Source: JAAFHZ01 sp964247085
Lineage (GTDB): Bacteria; Cyanobacteriota; Cyanobacteriia; Cyanobacteriales; Chamaesiphonaceae
Direction: 5' to 3'
Assembly: GCA_964247085.1 (NCBI GenBank)
Contig: CAXTSX010000018.1
Span: 1-64,000 of the forward strand
Length of the DNA stretch: 64,000 nucleotides
Made by a program: the position numbers and the translations under genes. Numbering within the stretch: position 1 is the first letter of the stretch; the number at the start of each line of letters is the position of its first letter. This document shows, piece after piece, positions 18,421 to 26,681 of the stretch. The notes under the pieces are model-generated. The model was not told the origin of the DNA. It ran no database searches and saw only the letters and a program-made list of their open reading frames with translations.

Positions 18421-18762
18421 CCAGTTTTCCTTGAAAAAATAGGACTCCATATGGCCATAGTCTTCTAAGAAATACTCTTCGCCAATCATTTCTTCGAGAT
18501 TTTTGAGCAGTTCTTGTCGATCGAGTGTCCAAGGATTACACCAGGGAAACTGTACCGATTTATTATGAACCTCAATCCAACCCAGCCGATCGTCATTACC
18601 ATATTCAATTTTCATCACCAGCTTGTGCTGATAATATTGCAGATCCCGGTCTTCTAGCTCGTCAATATAAATTTTGTCCGGATGACCAAGAACTTGATAA
18701 ATTTCTTGCTCGGTCATCCCAAACACCAAGTCGCCTAGCCCTCTACCAATTTTGATTTGCAC
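18331..18762 (-). CDS. Hypothetical protein with BamE/SmpA-like FGMT motif
   Basis: A 143-residue protein not assigned to a known function. It opens with GRGLGDLVFGMTEQEIYQVLGHPDKI, a pattern shared with small BamE/SmpA-like folds, followed by beta strands and an acidic body, ending in FYGDNDVTLWPT. It starts with GTG at 18762. It overlaps tail to tail with the membrane-protein gene by 90 bases; the conserved look of its C-terminus suggests that this gene is the constrained one in the overlap. Confidence 0.6.
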   Translation of the reverse strand: MQIKIGRGLGDLVFGMTEQEIYQVLGHPDKIYIDELEDRDLQYYQHKLVMKIEYGNDDRLGWIEVHNKSVQFPWCNPWTLDRQELLKNLEEMIGEEYFLEDYGHMESYFFKENWLELQFILGELVCVNFGVFYGDNDVTLWPT

Positions 18763-18794
18763 TGTTTGTCCTGAATTAACTAGTCGAGGTCGAG

Positions 18795-19352
18795 CTACCG
18801 CTGGGGCGGCTGAGTTGGGCGCACCTTCTGCACCACCAGCTTATCACCTACCTTTAACCCCAAGGTAGTGACCTGACCAGCGTTTAGTTCAATTACTTGA
18901 TCAATCAGTACGTCTGGCTTGGGACCATAGCTGGGGCAAGGCTCATCTTTGCAGGGTAGGACATCAATCTGAATATTTTTGATCACGCCTTTAGTCAGAA
19001 ACAGCATATCCAATGGGATCAACGTATTCTTCATCCAGAACTGCGCTGGTTGCGGTGGGCTAAAGTTAAACACCATTCCTCGATCAGATGGCATACTCCG
19101 CCGAAACATCAAACCGATCGCTTGTTCCTGGCGAGTACTGGCCACCTCCAGATTAATAGTCTTTTTCTGGACTACTATTTGGGCAGCGATCGGCAAACTC
19201 TGTGCCCCAGGGTAACTAGGCTGAATTTGTACCGGACTGCTTTTCATAACTGGTTTGGGTGGTGAGGCGGCAGAGCTGCAACCCCCACAGAGTGTAAATA
19301 AGCTGAGGATCAAGCTCTGCTGTACTAACAGTAACTTAGACATCTGAGACAT
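18795..19352 (-). CDS. DUF192 lipoprotein
   Basis: A 185-residue protein. A signal with lipobox LCGGC puts the lipidated cysteine at 25. The DUF192 domain spans about 65-178, with LEVASTRQEQAIGLMFR, MVFNFSPPQPAQFWMKNTLIPLDMLF (split by the typical W-M-K-N-T motif) and GLKVGDKL. The two cysteines in LPCKDEPCPSY could form a disulfide. Probably a membrane-anchored periplasmic protein; the family's function is not established. Confidence 0.85.
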   Translation of the reverse strand: MSQMSKLLLVQQSLILSLFTLCGGCSSAASPPKPVMKSSPVQIQPSYPGAQSLPIAAQIVVQKKTINLEVASTRQEQAIGLMFRRSMPSDRGMVFNFSPPQPAQFWMKNTLIPLDMLFLTKGVIKNIQIDVLPCKDEPCPSYGPKPDVLIDQVIELNAGQVTTLGLKVGDKLVVQKVRPTQPPQR

Positions 19353-19378
19353 AATTTTTAGATTTAGCAGTAATTATT

Positions 19379-20068
19379 CTAACTTTCACGTAAAACATAA
19401 CCGGTACCACGTACCGTTAGAATCAGACGTTTTTCGCTCTCAGCATGAAGTTTTAGCCGTAGATAACGGATATAAACTTCGATGACATTAGATTCTCCTA
19501 AAAAATCGTATCCCCAAACATTCTCTAAGATTTGCTCTCGGGTTAAAACTTCACCGGGATGATTCATGAAGTAGCGCAACAGTTCAAATTCTTTGCTGGT
19601 GAGGCTGATCGATCGACTACCCCGCACTGCTTGGCGGGTATCTAAATCCAGTGCCAGATCGCTGAACTGAATTTTTTGATTGGATACCGGTTGCACTTGC
19701 AAGTAAAATCGGAGCAGTTGCAAAAAGCCGTGGGTATGATATGGCTTCACCAAATAATCATCGGCACCCGATTCTAAGCAAGCCACTCGATCGGCAATAC
19801 TATCATGGGCCATCAACAACAAAACCGGCATTACATAATTCTGTTCGCGCAGCTGCGTCACAAAATTGAGGGCGATATCCTTATGCAAGTCGCGATCGAT
19901 TACCACTAGTTGCGGAGGTTGCTGTTTAATTTGCAACCAAATGCTTTGGACATTTTGGCTACTAAAAACCTGGTAGCCAGCTTTAAACAGATCTACATAA
20001 ATCTTTTCGGCCAGAGCAGTATCATTCTCGATTAATAAAATATAGGACGAAGCAGTAGAAGAAGACAT
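19379..20068 (-). CDS. OmpR-family response regulator, altered acidic pocket
   Basis: A 229-residue protein with receiver domain (about 8-122) and winged-helix DNA-binding domain (about 132-227: LTSKEFELLRYFMNHPGEVL, NVIEVYIRYLRLKL, VRGTGYVL). The phospho-acceptor Asp is in LVVIDRDL and the conserved Lys in DYLVKPY. The metal-binding pocket reads IEND instead of the usual (E/D)DD, so the second acid is Asn; phosphorylation may be weak or absent. No histidine kinase is adjacent. NblR is one possible identity, but I cannot separate it from other OmpR-type regulators. The ATG at 20068 is preferred over a TTG 6 bases upstream. Confidence 0.85.
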   Translation of the reverse strand: MSSSTASSYILLIENDTALAEKIYVDLFKAGYQVFSSQNVQSIWLQIKQQPPQLVVIDRDLHKDIALNFVTQLREQNYVMPVLLLMAHDSIADRVACLESGADDYLVKPYHTHGFLQLLRFYLQVQPVSNQKIQFSDLALDLDTRQAVRGSRSISLTSKEFELLRYFMNHPGEVLTREQILENVWGYDFLGESNVIEVYIRYLRLKLHAESEKRLILTVRGTGYVLRES

Positions 20069-20123
20069 ACTCAACTCAGGCGGTTTCTACTGTCATTCTA
20101 GCTGGCTGCGGAAAAATTCGATC

Positions 20124-20924
20124 TTAACCCTCGTTTTCCGAAGGAGTTGAATTAATTACGGAGGGAGCCAAATAAGCCACCAAAATCCCAATTACAAAGC
20201 CAGCACAGTTCCGCAATAGTGGCACCCAGTCGGCAGTACGGGTGATCACTGGGGCAACGCCAAAGGCAATGAACAAAATTCCCCACAACGGTGAAAATAT
20301 TAATGCCCATTGCCAAGCAAAAGCCTGGCCAGGTTTACGAGGATAAGCCGCAAAGCCACAGATGATCCCACCCAAAATAGAAGCACTTAAGGTAAGTAAC
20401 CACTGTTCCTGCGGCAATCCTGGTACCACGATGCAACCACCTTTGGCCAGGCAACCTTTGACAGCACTTAATGAGTCTAAGATCGCTCCATCTTCGCCAT
20501 GTTCACGCACGTAGTACATGTTACCAAAGCGGGTTTGCAGCTCGATCCAAAAGCTCCGGGGCATCAAACGATAGGCTGTGTCACCCACATTAAAATTTAA
20601 GATATTGCCGCCCCGCGAGTCGGCCACCAACAGCACACTCTTATCATCCAAGCCCCAATACTTCTTGACCGATCGTCCTGGAGTTCGATCGAACTGCGTC
20701 AATACTCGTAGCTTCCAGCCAGTTTCCGTCTCAAACTGATCAATTTCGGTGGCCAGCCGCTCTTCTTGAAAAGGAGTGAGAGCTTTAGCCAAGTCAATAA
20801 TGGGAGTTTGTTCTTTGGGGAGCAAGTCCGGATTGTCGTAGGCCAAAGCTGCCGGAGCATGGAAAAAGAGACAGAAGCTAAAAAAAGCAGTAAGTAACGG
20901 CAGCAAAAGACGGCGACGGATCAT
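20124..20924 (-). CDS. TPM-domain membrane protein with signal peptide
   Basis: A 266-residue protein. A signal peptide ends at about ALA28, followed by a TPM domain (about 35-160) with IDLAKALTPFQEERL, VLTQFDRTPG and SVLLVADSRGGNILNF, then three hydrophobic segments at about 174-194, 205-228 and 236-256. TPM proteins in oxygenic phototrophs include the photosystem II repair factors TLP18.3/Psb32. This one belongs to a related branch with a long membrane tail, so placement in the thylakoid membrane with a lumenal TPM domain is inference. Confidence 0.75.
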   Translation of the reverse strand: MIRRRLLLPLLTAFFSFCLFFHAPAALAYDNPDLLPKEQTPIIDLAKALTPFQEERLATEIDQFETETGWKLRVLTQFDRTPGRSVKKYWGLDDKSVLLVADSRGGNILNFNVGDTAYRLMPRSFWIELQTRFGNMYYVREHGEDGAILDSLSAVKGCLAKGGCIVVPGLPQEQWLLTLSASILGGIICGFAAYPRKPGQAFAWQWALIFSPLWGILFIAFGVAPVITRTADWVPLLRNCAGFVIGILVAYLAPSVINSTPSENEG

Positions 20925-21054
20925 ATGACAAGGGTAATAAAAAAATTATAGGGGCGTGAAATGCAAGTATATAAATGTTTATATTTCTTCTAATGTAGCA
21001 AAAAATAACCCCTGCTGATCCCCAGAGGCTACTATTCATAAATGTTAGGTAGAA

Positions 21055-22482
21055 TTACTGGCCAGCAGCACCTTCCGCCCATTCCGTGTGGAATACTCCG
21101 GGCTTATCAGTGCGTTCATAAGTGTGAGCACCAAAATAATCCCGTTGTGCCTGGGTGAGATTCTGGGGTAGATTAGTCCGTCGGTAACTATCAAAGTAGT
21201 CTAGGGAAGCACTAAAGGCCGGTACAGCAATGCCCAGCAGTGCGGCTTGACTGAGCACTTCCCGCCAAGCAGCTTGCCGATCGAGGATCGTTTGCTTAAA
21301 CTCTTTAGCTAACAACAAATTAGGCAGATCTGGTTGATCCTTAAAAGCTTGCTTAATGCTACCTAAAAAGCCCGCCTGAATAATACAACCGCCTTTCCAG
21401 ATCCCCGCAATCTCGCCCAGGTTAAGCTGATATTTATTAACCTGAGATGCTGTATTCAGCAAAGCCATGCCCTGAGCATAGGAACAGATCTTGGAGCAAT
21501 ACAAAGCATCCCGAATTTGGTTAATAAAGGTAGCTTTGTCGCCCGTAAACTTAGCTGTGGGGCCAGTGAGAATATCAGCGGCGGCTACTCGTTCCGTCTT
21601 GAGGCTAGACATAATCCGGGCATTGACTGCCGCGATAATGGTCGGAATTGGCACACCTAATTCCAGAGCACTTTGCACTGTCCAACGACCAGTTCCTTTT
21701 TGACCAGCGGCATCCATAATCAGCTCAACCAGAGCTTTATTAGTGTCAGGATCCATCACCTTAAAGATATCGGCGGTAATTCTAATCAAGAAAGATTCGA
21801 GTTCAGCAGTCTTATTCCAGTCGGTAAATACCTGATGGATCTCTTTGTGGTCTAGACCCAATACATTTTTGAGCAAGTCATAGGCTTCGGCAATCAACTG
21901 CATATCGCCATATTCAATGCCGTTATGCACCATTTTCACATAGTGACCAGCACCACCAGGACCAATGTAAGTAACACAGGGGCCATCGTCTACCTGAGCC
22001 GCAATTTTCACCAAGATTGGTTCCAGGTTATCATAAGCAGCTTTGGTTCCGCCTGGCATTAAGCTAGGGCCTTTTAAGGCTCCTTCTTCGCCACCACTGA
22101 CACCCATCCCAATAAAGGTCAGGCCAGTATCTTCTAATTCGGTGGTACGGCGAGCAGTGTCATCAAATAACGAATTACCACCATCGATAATGGTATCGCC
22201 TTTTGCTAGTAGAGGTTTGAGCTGTTGAATCACGGCATCTACTGGAGCGCCAGCCTTGACCATCACTAATATGCGGCGGGGCTGCTCAAGGCTAGATACG
22301 AATTCTTCGAGGGTAAATGCGGCTTTGACATTTTTTCCTTGGGCGCGGGTGGCCATGAAGGTATCGGTCTTTTCCCGCGATCGGTTAAAAACAGCAACAG
22401 AGAAACCCTTGCTTTCAACATTGAGAGCCAGATTTTCACCCATCACTGCTAGGCCAATCACACCAAAGCTTTGTAAAGTCAT
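21055..22482 (-). CDS. gnd: 6-phosphogluconate dehydrogenase (decarboxylating)
   Basis: It oxidises 6-phosphogluconate to ribulose 5-phosphate with NADP+, in the oxidative pentose phosphate pathway, the main dark route to NADPH in cyanobacteria. The Rossmann motif is GLAVMGENLALNV near the N-terminus; FNRSREKTD marks NADP specificity, and the substrate signature GPGGAGHYVKMVHNGIEYGD and GTGRWTVQSALELGVP are intact. Length 475 is normal. It is preceded by the porin terminator, so it has its own promoter. Confidence 0.96.
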   Translation of the reverse strand: MTLQSFGVIGLAVMGENLALNVESKGFSVAVFNRSREKTDTFMATRAQGKNVKAAFTLEEFVSSLEQPRRILVMVKAGAPVDAVIQQLKPLLAKGDTIIDGGNSLFDDTARRTTELEDTGLTFIGMGVSGGEEGALKGPSLMPGGTKAAYDNLEPILVKIAAQVDDGPCVTYIGPGGAGHYVKMVHNGIEYGDMQLIAEAYDLLKNVLGLDHKEIHQVFTDWNKTAELESFLIRITADIFKVMDPDTNKALVELIMDAAGQKGTGRWTVQSALELGVPIPTIIAAVNARIMSSLKTERVAAADILTGPTAKFTGDKATFINQIRDALYCSKICSYAQGMALLNTASQVNKYQLNLGEIAGIWKGGCIIQAGFLGSIKQAFKDQPDLPNLLLAKEFKQTILDRQAAWREVLSQAALLGIAVPAFSASLDYFDSYRRTNLPQNLTQAQRDYFGAHTYERTDKPGVFHTEWAEGAAGQ

Positions 22483-22573
22483 AAATAGAGGTTGTGAAGT
22501 TTTGCCATTTTTTTTAGGTTAACTGATCCCCATCACAGTGGTCTAAATATGGAGGAAACTTAAGATTTCAGAA

Positions 22574-22606
22574 CAAAAAAAGCGGCTTAACAGCCGCTTT
22601 TTTTTG
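22574..22606 (-). terminator. Bidirectional-looking terminator after the porin gene
   Basis: AGCGGCT/AGCCGCT form a 7-bp stem with loop TAAC, flanked by A7 on one side and T8 on the other, so it works on both strands. It lies just past the porin stop codon and upstream of gnd. Confidence 0.88.
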
Positions 22607-22624
22607 TTTTCTAAAGTAATTTAC

Positions 22625-24229
22625 TTAGAAAGTGAAAGTAGTTCGGATAGTACCAACTAGTGCACCACCAGCATTAGGGTCTGCTTGGTTAGGGTTAGTC
22701 AAGTAAATCAAACCGGGAGTAACCGATAGACCATCATTGAGTTTGTACTTGTAAAAAGCCTCTAACTGATAAGAATTACTGGCATCCGTAGCCGAGTTAG
22801 TCACAGTAGGAGCCTGACCAGCAAAGAATCCTAACAAATTGCCCGGTTGACCAACATTCGGCAAAGCTACACCAACACCATAGGTCAAGATATCAGCATT
22901 GGCTCCACCAGCAGTTCTGGCTGCTGATGTTTTACCGACATAGCCACTCAAAGATAGATTGTCACTAGCTTTATAGGCTGCCGATAAGCCATAAGAATTA
23001 CTAGTAGAAAAACCAGTGTCAGTTAAGATCGATCCGACGATTGGTCCGGCAGCTCCAAAGTTATAAATAGCGCCATCTGCATGATTGGCATTGACATAGG
23101 TCAAACCAAAATCAAACTTGTCACTGGGCTTGAAGTTAACTTGAGCCAAGAAAGAATTCCGGCCACCAGAAACACCTGTGGCAGGGCTGTTAGCATTAGT
23201 ACCAGCAAAATAGCTAAGATTCACAGAATCTAGGAAAGTGCTATTACCACTGCTGATCGGAATGGAAAGACCAACTCCGGTACCACCGCCAATTTTGTAG
23301 ATGGGGTTTTCTTCAGCAAAGGAGGTCAGTGCTCCGTTACCACCAGTAAAATCTTGGAAGTAAGGATTATGGGTTTCCGCGTAGTCGGAGTGGATCCCAT
23401 TCACGGCAGCAGCATAGACTGTGCTCCGGCCCACTGGGAACTGATAGGCCAACCAGTCAATACCTACTGAGTTGCCAGCGTAACCAGCATAGGTAGGAGC
23501 ACCTTCAGCGGTTAAAGCACCGTTCTTCAAGGTGCCATAACCACTAAAGTTACCAGCTGCCAAACGAGTGAATAGCTTATCTTTGCCAGTGAAGGAGGTT
23601 TCTACTAAAAGACGTACCCGATCGCTGAACGTACCATTACTACCAGCGGCACCGCCACTAATTACACCATTCAAGCCAAAAACCACTTCACCTTTCAGCT
23701 TGCTAGTTGTCGAAAATTGACTGGCTTGGGATTGAGCTAGTGAGGTCTGTTCAGTTTTTTCAATGCGGGCATCCAAAGTACTGAGTTCTGCTCGGAATTC
23801 TTGGCTCAAACGGCGTAGAGATTCTAAATCCTGAGCGGAAACTTCAGTAGTATTATTGGCCAAAACTGGCTCAGCTTTTTTCATACAAGCATTGAGACCA
23901 GCAGCAAAGTCTGCACGAGAAACAGCTCCACCAGTTAAACTAGGATCACATTTATACTTGCTTTCTAGGCTTTTTAGTGAGGTGTATTGCCAATCGGCGG
24001 GCTGAATCAAAGCGCCTGGTTCAGCTACTGTGTCATTCTTCGCAACTATGACATCAGGAGTGGTATTAGCAACACTCCCACTAACCTCATCTAGGTTGGT
24101 GGGAGCTAAATTAACGGAAACCTCTTCTGACTGAACGTTTGATGCAGCGAAAGCGTTAGCAGATGCAAAAAAACTGATGGCATATGCTGCGGGAACTGCG
24201 AACAGTAACTTCCATGAAATATTTGGCAT
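22625..24229 (-). CDS. SLH-domain / OprB-type outer-membrane porin
   Basis: A 534-residue cyanobacterial porin of the Som/iron-uptake-porin family. A signal peptide ends near residue 28 (NAFA). A single SLH domain at about 78-122 (YTSLKSLESKYKC ... VSRADFAAGLNACM) binds pyruvylated cell-wall polymer. A coiled-coil spacer follows at about 130-165 (LESLRRLSQEFRAELSTLD), then an OprB-like beta barrel with alternating strands ending in the aromatic C-terminal residue (TTFTF). Lineages with such porins usually use them for ion uptake. The 5' region includes a hairpin and a -10 box. Confidence 0.92.
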   Translation of the reverse strand: MPNISWKLLFAVPAAYAISFFASANAFAASNVQSEEVSVNLAPTNLDEVSGSVANTTPDVIVAKNDTVAEPGALIQPADWQYTSLKSLESKYKCDPSLTGGAVSRADFAAGLNACMKKAEPVLANNTTEVSAQDLESLRRLSQEFRAELSTLDARIEKTEQTSLAQSQASQFSTTSKLKGEVVFGLNGVISGGAAGSNGTFSDRVRLLVETSFTGKDKLFTRLAAGNFSGYGTLKNGALTAEGAPTYAGYAGNSVGIDWLAYQFPVGRSTVYAAAVNGIHSDYAETHNPYFQDFTGGNGALTSFAEENPIYKIGGGTGVGLSIPISSGNSTFLDSVNLSYFAGTNANSPATGVSGGRNSFLAQVNFKPSDKFDFGLTYVNANHADGAIYNFGAAGPIVGSILTDTGFSTSNSYGLSAAYKASDNLSLSGYVGKTSAARTAGGANADILTYGVGVALPNVGQPGNLLGFFAGQAPTVTNSATDASNSYQLEAFYKYKLNDGLSVTPGLIYLTNPNQADPNAGGALVGTIRTTFTF

Positions 24230-24270
24230 AACTTTAAATGTTTCTCCTCAGGCACTATTGGTTTTAGTAT

Positions 24271-24290
24271 TTCGCTCACTATTGAGCGAA
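24271..24290 (-). promoter_or_regulatory. Hairpin in the porin 5' untranslated region
   Basis: A perfect 8-bp stem TTCGCTCA/TGAGCGAA with a CTAT loop on the plus strand lies 41 bases upstream of the porin ATG. Being inside the probable leader, it could affect mRNA stability or bind a regulator. Confidence 0.45.
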
Positions 24291-24506
24291 GGTAGATTTA
24301 TTTTGTAACACCAGTTGTGTACTTAAAACTATATTATGAAAACCTTGTTTCCAGATAAATTTGGATACTTGGCTACCATCATATGATCTCTAATCATGAC
24401 ACTTTTGTATGACTTGATACCATCTTAGTTTAGTAGATACCTGTACTGACACCAAAAGTGCTAGCAACAGTATCTATAAAATATGTATCAAAAAATACTA
24501 CTAGTA

Positions 24507-24512
24507 ATTATA
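24507..24512 (-). promoter_or_regulatory. Candidate -10 box for the porin
   Basis: On the minus strand this reads TATAAT, a perfect -10. A -35 at 17-bp spacing is not convincing. If used, it gives a leader of about 270 bases containing the hairpin at 24271-24290. A weaker TATAGT lies nearer the gene at about 24330. Confidence 0.35.
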
Positions 24513-24548
24513 CCCAGGTTGTTCTGGGAAATCCACTCTCCAAACTAT

Positions 24549-24597
24549 CCGCCCCCACAGTTATTTAGATACTTAATCTAAATAACTGTGGGGGCGG
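24549..24597 (-). terminator. Perfect 22-bp stem-loop without T tract
   Basis: Left arm 24549-24570 (starts CCGCCCCCACAG) and right arm 24576-24597 (ends CTGTGGGGGCGG) pair over 22 bases without mismatch; the loop is ACTTA. The outer half is GC-rich and the inner half AT-rich. It begins one base after the stop of the small reading frame at 24599-24748, as an intrinsic terminator would, but no T run follows on either strand. Cyanobacterial transcript ends often lack one. Confidence 0.6.
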
Positions 24598-24598
24598 T

Positions 24599-24748
24599 CT
24601 AGCGGGTTTCCATCGCTGGAACCTGACTGCCAGGAGAACTCCAAGCATCTTTAAGGCTTAAACTGTCTCGCGTTACTTAGAGAACAGTCCCGGCACACAG
24701 CCGGCTAACTCCAGTCTGAAAACCCATTAATTTACTACTATCTGGCAT
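24599..24748 (-). other. Unassigned small reading frame with in-frame TAA, or structured RNA
   Basis: On the minus strand an AGGAGG Shine-Dalgarno (24762-24757) sits 8 bases before ATG 24748, which opens MPDSSKLMGFQTGVSRLCAG and ends at TAA after 23 codons. The same frame continues without a further stop for 25 codons (ending SQVPAMETR) to TAG at 24601-24599, one base before the 22-bp hairpin. The transcript also folds well: CCGGC/GCCGG, an ACTGT...CAGT stem, and GGTTCCA-GCGA-TGGAAACC with a GNRA loop. It could be two coupled short peptides, a 49-codon gene with a nonsense or readthrough codon, or a noncoding RNA. I recognise no family. Confidence 0.45.
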
Positions 24749-24832
24749 GGGCACCACCTCCTATTTATTGAAAGGACAATTGAGATTAAACGACCATTCG
24801 TTCTAACCTGAGACTAGCATAGCTTTTAAGGG

Positions 24833-25276
24833 ATGGCAATTGTGCAATATATTTCGGCGTTAGCTTTGGATGTGGGTAGTAAAAGAATTGGGGTGGCGGG
24901 CTGTGATGGTACGGGGTTGATTGCGACGGGTATTATGACGATCGATCGAACTTCTTTTGAGCAGGTTGTGGAAATTATTCGGCAATTGATTAGCGATCGA
25001 TCGGTTTCTATTTTGGTGGTGGGTTTGCCTTATACCTTGTCCGGTGAGCTGGGCACGCAGGCGCGGCAGGTACAAAAGTTTACACGGCGATTGGCTAAGG
25101 CGGTAGAATTGCCAGTGGAATACGTGGATGAACGCCTAACTTCGGTGACAGCGGAACAGTTGATGATTGCGGCGGGTCAATCACCTAGGGACGATAAGGG
25201 CATGATCGATCGCAAGGCCGCAGCGTTAATTTTACAAGATTGGCTGAATCTAAGGCGCCTTCAGCACAAAGAATAA
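24833..25276 (+). CDS. ruvX: YqgF/RuvX-family RNase H-fold nuclease
   Basis: A 147-residue RNase H-fold protein predicted to resolve Holliday junctions or process pre-16S rRNA 5' ends. Visible motifs are LALDVGSKRIGVA (first catalytic Asp), VVGLPYTLSGELG, VEYVDERLTS (catalytic Glu) and the C-terminal IDRKAAALILQDWL (Asp). It is divergent from the small minus-strand transcript described at 24599-24748. Confidence 0.93.
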   Translation: MAIVQYISALALDVGSKRIGVAGCDGTGLIATGIMTIDRTSFEQVVEIIRQLISDRSVSILVVGLPYTLSGELGTQARQVQKFTRRLAKAVELPVEYVDERLTSVTAEQLMIAAGQSPRDDKGMIDRKAAALILQDWLNLRRLQHKE

Positions 25277-25422
25277 TTTAGATGTTTCTTAAGTATTGCA
25301 AAGATTAAATCCTAAGCTGAGTAAAGGTTTCAGTTTTTGTTTTTAGAAAAAAGCGGAATAGCCAATAGAAATAGTGTTTTGTCATCAGCTAAATCAACTA
25401 AATTATAAGGATCGAGGCCATT

Positions 25423-26529
25423 ATGAGCCAACCAACATCAATTACTAGGCAGCGGGTAAGATTCGGGGAAGTTACCCCGACCAATGAATGTGTGGCATTT
25501 TTCGATGTGGCGATCGATTCTTTGGCTGCGCATTTAGGTTTCCCTGTCTATGACGGCTATGACGAGCAAGGTGAAATGCGTTTAGCTTTCTTTGTATTGA
25601 AATCTGGTGAGGCTGTCGTACTAACGGAATACCTCAATTCTCCTCAGCCGGGCACTTCTTTATATGTGGATTCGGCATCGCCGAATATTCCTCAGATTGT
25701 TTTTGCTACTTGCCAACAGCTAAAGGTGTGGCGAGATGTTATTTGGTTCCATCCTGATTTGCTCCAGGAGGTTAAGCAATTGTATGAGTCGCATAGTGAT
25801 ATTCGGCACAGCCACTGCTATTCCCAACAAAAAGGGCAAGTATTGCCACAGAATCGTTGGTATGAACCGATCGACTGTTTCCACCACGCCTTGCGTATCT
25901 ATACCAGGCAAGATTTTCCAGAATACTGGGCAATGCTGCAACACAATCTCGGCTTAGTCTATGCCGATCGATTCCAAGGCTATAAAGTGAGAAATTTGAA
26001 GCAGTCGATCGAATGTTTTCAGAAGTCTTTGGAAGTTTATACCCAGGCAGAATTCCCCGAAAAATGGGAGTTGAATCAGCGTGATTTGCAAGCATCGCAA
26101 CATGCCTTGGATTTATTGGAAAAACAGAGTTTAGTCCAAGATATTTTGGAACAACCAACTCCAGCTAAAAACTTGAAGGGGATCAACTTGAGTGGTGCTG
26201 ATCTGAGCGGGACTAACTTGCATGGTAGCAATCTGAGTGGTGCTGACCTCCGACTGACCAATTTGAGGCTGGCTAACTTGAGACTGGCCGATCTGAGTGG
26301 GGCGGATTTGAGTGGTGCCGACCTCAGTGAAACTGACTTGAGTGGTACCAATTTAAGATTTGCTGATTTAAGTGGTGCCAGTTTGAGTAGTGCTAATGTC
26401 ATGAGAGCTAAGTTCGGCTCTGGTTCAGGAATTCCTGCAGCGGTGAAGCAAGATTTGATCGATCGAGGAGCTATTTTTGATGATAATGATGGCGATCGAT
26501 CGGACTCCAGGATTCCAGTTTCGCATTGA
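25423..26529 (+). CDS. Pentapeptide-repeat protein with tetratricopeptide-like middle
   Basis: A 368-residue protein in three parts. Residues 1-115 form an unassigned domain (FDVAIDSLAAHLGFPVYDGY). Residues about 145-235 hold two tetratricopeptide-like units of the kind found in CHAT/TPR proteins (FHHALRIYTRQDFPEYWAML, then QKSLEVYTQAEFPEKWEL). About 247-330 are A(D/N)LSG-type pentapeptides (LSGADLSGTNLHGSNLSGAD), which fold as a right-handed quadrilateral helix. The C-terminus is acidic. Cyanobacteria carry many such proteins, mostly of unknown function. A decayed copy of the repeat follows directly. Confidence 0.8.
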   Translation: MSQPTSITRQRVRFGEVTPTNECVAFFDVAIDSLAAHLGFPVYDGYDEQGEMRLAFFVLKSGEAVVLTEYLNSPQPGTSLYVDSASPNIPQIVFATCQQLKVWRDVIWFHPDLLQEVKQLYESHSDIRHSHCYSQQKGQVLPQNRWYEPIDCFHHALRIYTRQDFPEYWAMLQHNLGLVYADRFQGYKVRNLKQSIECFQKSLEVYTQAEFPEKWELNQRDLQASQHALDLLEKQSLVQDILEQPTPAKNLKGINLSGADLSGTNLHGSNLSGADLRLTNLRLANLRLADLSGADLSGADLSETDLSGTNLRFADLSGASLSSANVMRAKFGSGSGIPAAVKQDLIDRGAIFDDNDGDRSDSRIPVSH

Positions 26530-26556
26530 GATGCGATCTAATTTAATTCTCTGTAG

Positions 26557-26658
26557 TTGTTAAAACAGTCTTTGGAAAGAGACATCATCGATCGACTGGC
26601 TACAAATCGAAGCTTAAAAGAAGTTGACTTGAGTCGTACCAACCTAAGTGGTGGTTAG
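26557..26658 (+). pseudogene. Remnant of a pentapeptide-repeat C-terminus
   Basis: A 33-codon open stretch with no initiation signal reads LERDIIDRLATNRSLKEVDL and then SRTNLSGG before TAG. The EVDLSRTNLSGG tail is the start of a pentapeptide run. It is probably the residue of a deleted or truncated paralogue of the upstream gene. Confidence 0.5.
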
Positions 26659-26681
26659 AACAGCGCTATCGCAATTAATTA

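Noticed and set aside
24599..24748. Known riboswitch (cobalamin, TPP, glutamine, guanidine)
   Set aside because: None of the conserved boxes I know is present in the right order.
26076..26402. 108-codon minus-strand frame, Leu/Lys/Pro-rich repeats
   Set aside because: Antisense of the pentapeptide region; its regularity comes from the repeated DNA.
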